A stretch of 47,469 nucleotides of DNA, taken from NCBI GenBank assembly GCA_028277795.1, contig JANQFP010000167.1, positions 1 through 47,469 of the forward strand. Direction: 5' to 3'. The notes below the pieces were generated by a model that was not told where the DNA came from, did not search any database, and saw only the letters and a program-made list of their open reading frames with translations. Made by a program: the position numbers and the translations under genes. Source of the stretch: Rhodospirillales bacterium. Lineage in GTDB: Bacteria; Pseudomonadota; Alphaproteobacteria; Rhodospirillales; JANQFP01. Positions 43,601 to 47,469 of this stretch are shown piece by piece (the first letter of the stretch is position 1; each line of letters starts with the position of its first letter).

Positions 43601-44269
43601 ATGGACGACGATCCCATGACCCTGATGCGGCGGCAAATGGTGCAGATCATCGCCGCCCACACCCTGTTCGCCCAGGAGCACATCGGCAAGGAGCTGCTGG
43701 CGGGCCGCGTCATGGACGCCATGGGCAAGGTGCCCCGCCACGAGTTCGTGCCGGTGGAGATCAAGCCCTACGCCTACGCCGACCAGCCCCTGCCCATCGG
43801 CTGCGACAAGACCATCTCCCAGCCCTTTATCGTCGCCCTGATGACCGACCTGCTGGACATCCAGCCCGAGGACCGGGTCCTGGAGGTGGGTACCGGGCTC
43901 GGCTATCAGGCCGCCGTGCTGGCCGAGCTGGCCGGCACCGTCTACACCGTCGAGATCGTCGAGGAGTTGGGCGAGCAGGCCGACGAGCGGCTCGGTCGGC
44001 TGGGGTACGGCAACATCGTCCGGCGCATCGGCAACGGCTATCAAGGGTGGCCCGAGCACGCGCCGTTCGACAAGATCATCGTCGCCGCCGCCTCCGAGCT
44101 GCTTCCGGCGCCCCTCATCGGCCAGCTCAAGCCGGGCGGCCGCATGGTGGCGCCCACCGGGCTGCCCGAAGCCCAGAAGCTGCTGTTGGTGGAGAAGTCG
44201 CCCGAGGGCAAGACCACCATCAAGGAAATCCTGCCGGTCCGTTTCGCCCTGCTCGAGGAAGGGGACTAG
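43601..44269 (+). CDS. pcm: Protein-L-isoaspartate O-methyltransferase
   Basis: A 222-residue SAM-dependent methyltransferase that methylates L-isoaspartyl residues to start repair of damaged proteins. Seen: RVMDAMGKVPRHEFVP, YAYADQPLPIGCDKTISQPFIVALM, and VLEVGTGLGYQAAVLAEL (SAM-binding motif I). Then come IGNGYQGWPEHAPFDKIIVAAA, LKPGGRMVAPTG. Length and motifs fit PCMT. Start: ATG at 43601; an in-frame GTG at 43523 would add an unconserved leader. It precedes the SelD fusion by 26 bases and may share its transcript. Confidence 0.93.
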   Translation: MDDDPMTLMRRQMVQIIAAHTLFAQEHIGKELLAGRVMDAMGKVPRHEFVPVEIKPYAYADQPLPIGCDKTISQPFIVALMTDLLDIQPEDRVLEVGTGLGYQAAVLAELAGTVYTVEIVEELGEQADERLGRLGYGNIVRRIGNGYQGWPEHAPFDKIIVAAASELLPAPLIGQLKPGGRMVAPTGLPEAQKLLLVEKSPEGKTTIKEILPVRFALLEEGD

Positions 44270-44295
44270 GCTCCCCGCCAGCTCCGGAATCACTC

Positions 44296-46563
44296 ATGGA
44301 CAACGCGACCCACCCGGTCGTCAAGGACTTGGTCCTCATCGGCGGCGGCCACAGCCACGTGGCGGTGCTCAAGCGCTTCGGCATGAACCCCATGCCGGGG
44401 GTGCGCATCACCGTCATTGCCCGCGACGTGCATACCCCGTATTCGGGCATGCTGCCCGGCTTCGTGGCCGGCCACTACGGTTTCGACGACGTGCACATCG
44501 ACCTGGAGCCCCTGGCCCGGTTCGCCGGCGCGCGCCTCTACCACGACCGGGCCGTCGGCATCGACACTGCCGCCAAGCGGGTCCTGTGCGCCGACCGGCC
44601 GCCGGTGGTCTACGACGTGCTGTCCATCAACATCGGCTCGACGCCGCGCACGGCCGACGTGCCTGGCGCCGCCGAGCACACGGTGCCGGTCAAGCCCATC
44701 AACCGGTTCATCGCCCGCTGGGAGGCCCTGCGGGAGCGGGTGCTGAACGGGGCCGGACGGACCCGCATCGGCGTGGTCGGCGCCGGCGCCGGCGGCGTCG
44801 AGGTGCTGCTGGCCATCCGCCACGGCCTGCATCGGGCGCTGGCCGCGGAGGGCCGCAACGGCGACGCCTTGGAGTTCCACCTGGTTTCCGGCACCGACGG
44901 CGTGCTACCCGCCAACAACGCCGCCACCCAGCGCGCCTTCGCCGGCGTCCTGCGGGACCGCGGCGTCACCCTGCATGCGGGCCGTCCGGTGTCGGCGGTC
45001 ACCGCCGACGGCGTCAAACTCGATAACGGGTCGGCCGTCGAGTTGGACGAAATCCTGTGGGTGACCTCCGCCGGGGCGGCGCCGTGGCTCGGCGAAACGG
45101 GGCTGGCCGTGGACGACGACGGGTTCATCCAAGTGGACGCGACCCTGAGGTCCGTGTCCCATCCGGACGTGTTCGCCGTCGGCGACATCGCCCATGTGGT
45201 CGACCATCCGCGGCCCAAGGCCGGCGTCTTCGCGGTGCGGCAGGGACCGCCGCTGACCGACAACCTGCGGCGGGCCCTGACCGGCCGGCCGGCCAAGACG
45301 TTCCGGCCCCAGCGCGAGTTCCTGACCATCATCAGCACCGGCGACCGCTATGCCGTCGCCGCCCGCGGCCCGTGGGCGGTGCACGGGGCCTGGGTGTGGC
45401 GTTGGAAGGACTTCATCGACCGCCGCTTCATGGCCAAGTTCAGCGACCTGCCGGAGATGGACCAGAAGACGGCGACGCCGCTGGCCCCCGGCGTCGCCGA
45501 CGCCGACGCGATCAAGGAGCTGTCGGCCATCGCCATGCGCTGCGGCGGCTGCGGCGCCAAGGTGGGCCACACCGTGCTGTCGCGCGCCCTGGCCGGCCTC
45601 GAGCCGGTGGCCCGCAACGACGTCCTGGTCGGGCTGGCCGAGCCCGACGACGCGGCCGTGGTCGAGGTGCCGCCGGGCAAGGTGATGGTGCACACCGTGG
45701 ACTTCTTCCGCGCCATCGTCGATGACCCCTACCTGTTCGGGCGCATCGCCGCCAACCACAGCCTGGGCGACATCTTCGCCATGGGCGGCGAGCCGCAGAC
45801 GGCGCTGGCCATCGCCACCGTGCCCTTCGGCGTCGAGGCCAAGGTGGAGGACACCCTGGCCCAGCTCCTCGAAGGGGCGACCCTGGCGCTGCGCGAGGCC
45901 GGGGCGGCCCTGGTCGGCGGCCACACCGGCGAGGGTTCGGAACTGGCCCTGGGCTTCGCCGTCAACGGACTGGCCGATCGTGAGGCCGTCATGCGCAAGG
46001 GCGGCCTGCGGCCGGGGGACCGGCTGATCCTGACCAAGCCGGTCGGCACCGGCACCCTGTTCGCCGCCGACATGCGGCTCAAGGCCAAGGGCCGCTGGAT
46101 CGCCGGGGCGCTCGGCTCCATGCTCCAGTCCAACCGGGACGCCGCCCAATGCCTGTATCGGTTCGGCGCCCGCGCCTGCACCGACGTGACCGGCTTCGGG
46201 CTGCTCGGCCACCTGGTGGAGATGACCAAGCCGTCGGGCACCGACGCCGTCCTCGACCTGGGCGCCATCCCGTTGCTCGACGGCGCCGCGGAGACGGTGG
46301 CCGCCGGCATCTTCAGCTCGCTCCAGCCCCAGAACCTGCGCCTGCGCCGGGCCGTGCGCGACCTGGAACAGGTATCCAAGGACCCGCGTTTTCCGCTCGT
46401 CTTCGACCCGCAGACGGCAGGCGGGCTGCTGGCCGGCGTGGCGGCGGACGCGGCCGAGGACTGCGTGGCCGAGCTCAGGCGCCTGGGTTACCATCGGGCG
46501 GCTGTCATCGGGACCGTCGAAGCGTCGGGCAACGCCATGGAACCGGTGTCTCTCAAACTCTGA
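44296..46563 (+). CDS. selD: NADH-dehydrogenase-like oxidoreductase fused to selenophosphate synthase
   Basis: 755 residues. Residues ~1-395 are an FAD/NAD-binding pyridine nucleotide oxidoreductase of the Ndh type (DLVLIGGGHSHVAVLKRFG, IGVVGAGAGGVEVLLAI, DVFAVGDIAHVV). Residues ~405-755 are SelD, which makes selenophosphate from selenide and ATP: MRCGGCGAKVGHTVLSRAL (C419 corresponds to E. coli C17, K422 to K20), HTVDFFRAIVDDPYLFGRIAANHSLGDIFAMGG, and VFDPQTAGGLL. The Sec/Cys position is Cys. The two-domain fusion is known in bacteria and suggests flavin-linked reduction of a selenium species. Start: ATG at 44296. Selenoprotein genes are not visible here, so selenium is probably used for tRNA selenouridine or elsewhere in the genome. 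Confidence 0.92.
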   Translation: MDNATHPVVKDLVLIGGGHSHVAVLKRFGMNPMPGVRITVIARDVHTPYSGMLPGFVAGHYGFDDVHIDLEPLARFAGARLYHDRAVGIDTAAKRVLCADRPPVVYDVLSINIGSTPRTADVPGAAEHTVPVKPINRFIARWEALRERVLNGAGRTRIGVVGAGAGGVEVLLAIRHGLHRALAAEGRNGDALEFHLVSGTDGVLPANNAATQRAFAGVLRDRGVTLHAGRPVSAVTADGVKLDNGSAVELDEILWVTSAGAAPWLGETGLAVDDDGFIQVDATLRSVSHPDVFAVGDIAHVVDHPRPKAGVFAVRQGPPLTDNLRRALTGRPAKTFRPQREFLTIISTGDRYAVAARGPWAVHGAWVWRWKDFIDRRFMAKFSDLPEMDQKTATPLAPGVADADAIKELSAIAMRCGGCGAKVGHTVLSRALAGLEPVARNDVLVGLAEPDDAAVVEVPPGKVMVHTVDFFRAIVDDPYLFGRIAANHSLGDIFAMGGEPQTALAIATVPFGVEAKVEDTLAQLLEGATLALREAGAALVGGHTGEGSELALGFAVNGLADREAVMRKGGLRPGDRLILTKPVGTGTLFAADMRLKAKGRWIAGALGSMLQSNRDAAQCLYRFGARACTDVTGFGLLGHLVEMTKPSGTDAVLDLGAIPLLDGAAETVAAGIFSSLQPQNLRLRRAVRDLEQVSKDPRFPLVFDPQTAGGLLAGVAADAAEDCVAELRRLGYHRAAVIGTVEASGNAMEPVSLKL

Positions 46564-46581
46564 ACCGGAGCCGGCGGGCGG

Positions 46582-46612
46582 CTTGCGCTGGCTGCGCCGC
46601 CGACCATATCTA
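46582..46612 (+). promoter_or_regulatory. Possible heat-shock (sigma-32) promoter of clpB
   Basis: CTTGCG (46582-46587) and CATATCTA (46605-46612), separated by 17 bases, resemble the alphaproteobacterial sigma-32 pattern (CTTG... then C-N-TATNT). The -10 box ends about 88 bases before the clpB start. clpB is normally a heat-shock gene, so this is expected; the match is imperfect. Confidence 0.4.
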
Positions 46613-46700
46613 GTCCCGAGAGACGACACAGTACGCCGGGTCTTGCGCGCCGGTTCCCTATGCAGCGCCTCGGCCCGGCGACCGGAAGGGGTCGCCGACC

Positions 46701-47469
46701 ATGGAGTTCGACAAGTACACCGAGCGCTCGCGGGGGTTCGTCCAGTCGGCCCAGACCCTGGCCCTGCGCAGCGGCCATCAGCAGCTTTCGCCGCTGCACG
46801 TGCTGAAGGTGCTGCTCGACGACAAGGAGGGGCTGGCCGCCAACCTGATCCAAGCGGCGGGCGGCGACCCGGCCAAGGCGCTCAGCGGCACCGAGGCCGA
46901 GCTGTCCAAGGTGCCCAAGGTGGAGGGCGCCGGGGCCGGCCAAGTCTACCTGGGGCCGGAGACGGCGCGGCTGTTCGAGCAGGCCGAGCAGATCGCCGAG
47001 AAGGCGGGCGATTCCTACGTCACCGCCGAGCGCCTGCTGCTTGCCCTGGTGCTCGCCGCCGGCACGCCTGCGGCCAAGGTCCTGGCCGACGCCGGGGTCA
47101 CCGCCCAGAACCTCAACCGCGCCATTGAGGAGGTGCGCAAGGGCCGCGCGGCCAACAGCGCCACCGCCGAGGACTCCTACGACGCGCTCAAAAAGTATGC
47201 CCGCGACCTGACCGCCGCCGCCGCCGACGGCAAGCTCGACCCCGTCATCGGCCGCGACGAGGAGATCCGGCGGACCATCCAGGTCCTGTCCCGGCGCACC
47301 AAGAACAACCCGGTGCTGATCGGCGAGCCCGGGGTCGGCAAGACCGCCATCGTCGAGGGCCTGGCCCAGCGCATCGTCCGCGGCGACGTGCCCGAGGGCC
47401 TCAGGGACCGGGACGTGGTCAGCCTGGACATGGGCGCGCTGGTGGCCGGCGCGAAGTTCCGCGGCGAGT
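46701..47469 (+). CDS. clpB: ATP-dependent chaperone ClpB (5' part)
   Basis: The first 256 residues of ClpB, the hexameric disaggregase that works with DnaK. Seen: [20 protein letters not shown] (start of the N domain with two Clp-N repeats, ~1-145), [29 protein letters not shown] (linker into NBD1), and [21 protein letters not shown] (NBD1 Walker A). The window ends in [10 protein letters not shown], just before Walker B. ATG at 46701 gives the standard N-terminus. The rest lies off the right edge. Confidence 0.95.
   Translation, partial: MEFDKYTERSRGFVQSAQTLALRSGHQQLSPLHVLKVLLDDKEGLAANLIQAAGGDPAKALSGTEAELSKVPKVEGAGAGQVYLGPETARLFEQAEQIAEKAGDSYVTAERLLLALVLAAGTPAAKVLADAGVTAQNLNRAIEEVRKGRAANSATAEDSYDALKKYARDLTAAAADGKLDPVIGRDEEIRRTIQVLSRRTKNNPVLIGEPGVGKTAIVEGLAQRIVRGDVPEGLRDRDVVSLDMGALVAGAKFRGE

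Noticed and set aside
44905..46629. Minus-strand open frame of 574 codons
   Set aside because: Antisense to the SelD fusion; no recognisable domain.

Overview
The window reads as a chromosomal segment of a high-GC alphaproteobacterium, most likely of the Rhodospirillales type. The evidence is third codon positions that are almost always G or C, the order rpmH-rnpA-yidD-yidC-engB-argB, the neighbours fmt/truA/dapE/dapD, a gatC-gatA...gatB locus, and DUF2336 and DUF1150 proteins, families largely confined to alphaproteobacteria. No rRNA, tRNA, CRISPR array, integrase or transposase was seen. The assignment rests on family recognition and gene order by eye; no search was run.

Layout. 1-541: 3'-truncated pyridoxal kinase. 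676-6797: a carbon-metabolism cluster with a malyl/citramalyl-CoA lyase-like gene, a mesaconyl-C4-CoA hydratase-like gene, a close match to mesaconyl-CoA C1-C4 transferase (mct), and two tandem CaiB/BaiF transferases resembling succinyl-CoA:L-malate CoA-transferase (smtA/smtB). Together these cover most of the second (glyoxylate-assimilating) cycle of the 3-hydroxypropionate bi-cycle; only mesaconyl-C1-CoA hydratase (mch) is missing. 6826-13419: housekeeping genes fmt, truA, dapE, dapD, a pyrimidine 5'-nucleotidase and three unknown proteins. 13578-19622: a compact four-gene operon with an EAL protein, a GGDEF protein and two tandem DUF2336 proteins, read as a cyclic-di-GMP module. 19636-23902 (minus): argB, engB, yidC, yidD, rnpA, rpmH, with a clear promoter before rpmH. 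24095-29614: a TVP38-type membrane protein with a disulfide oxidoreductase, an ankyrin lipoprotein, a secreted and anchored unknown, and a GlcD/Dld-type FAD oxidase. Between the last genes lies a scar made of the 3' ends of the two flanking enzymes, with exactly the geometry of a tandem-duplication junction.

30497-40009 is the most unusual part. gatC, gatA and gatB are normally adjacent, but here about 6.3 kb of foreign-looking DNA separates gatA from gatB. The composition change begins inside gatA near 31380, so gatA itself appears mosaic. The insert holds two tandem type I asparaginase homologues, the first tightly coupled to gatA, followed by a strongly AT-rich three-gene cassette: a four-helix membrane protein, a one-helix basic protein, and an 812-residue MinD/ParA-like ATPase of the KGGVGR-variant class with TPR repeats. 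That architecture resembles NTPase-centred conflict or signalling systems and is the best candidate here for an undescribed system.

40026-47469: an Atm1-type ABC exporter, an Mth938-domain protein, a DUF1150 protein behind a textbook promoter with phased A-tracts, a small membrane protein, a SelW/Rdx-like protein, pcm, an NADH-dehydrogenase-like/SelD fusion, and the 5' part of clpB.
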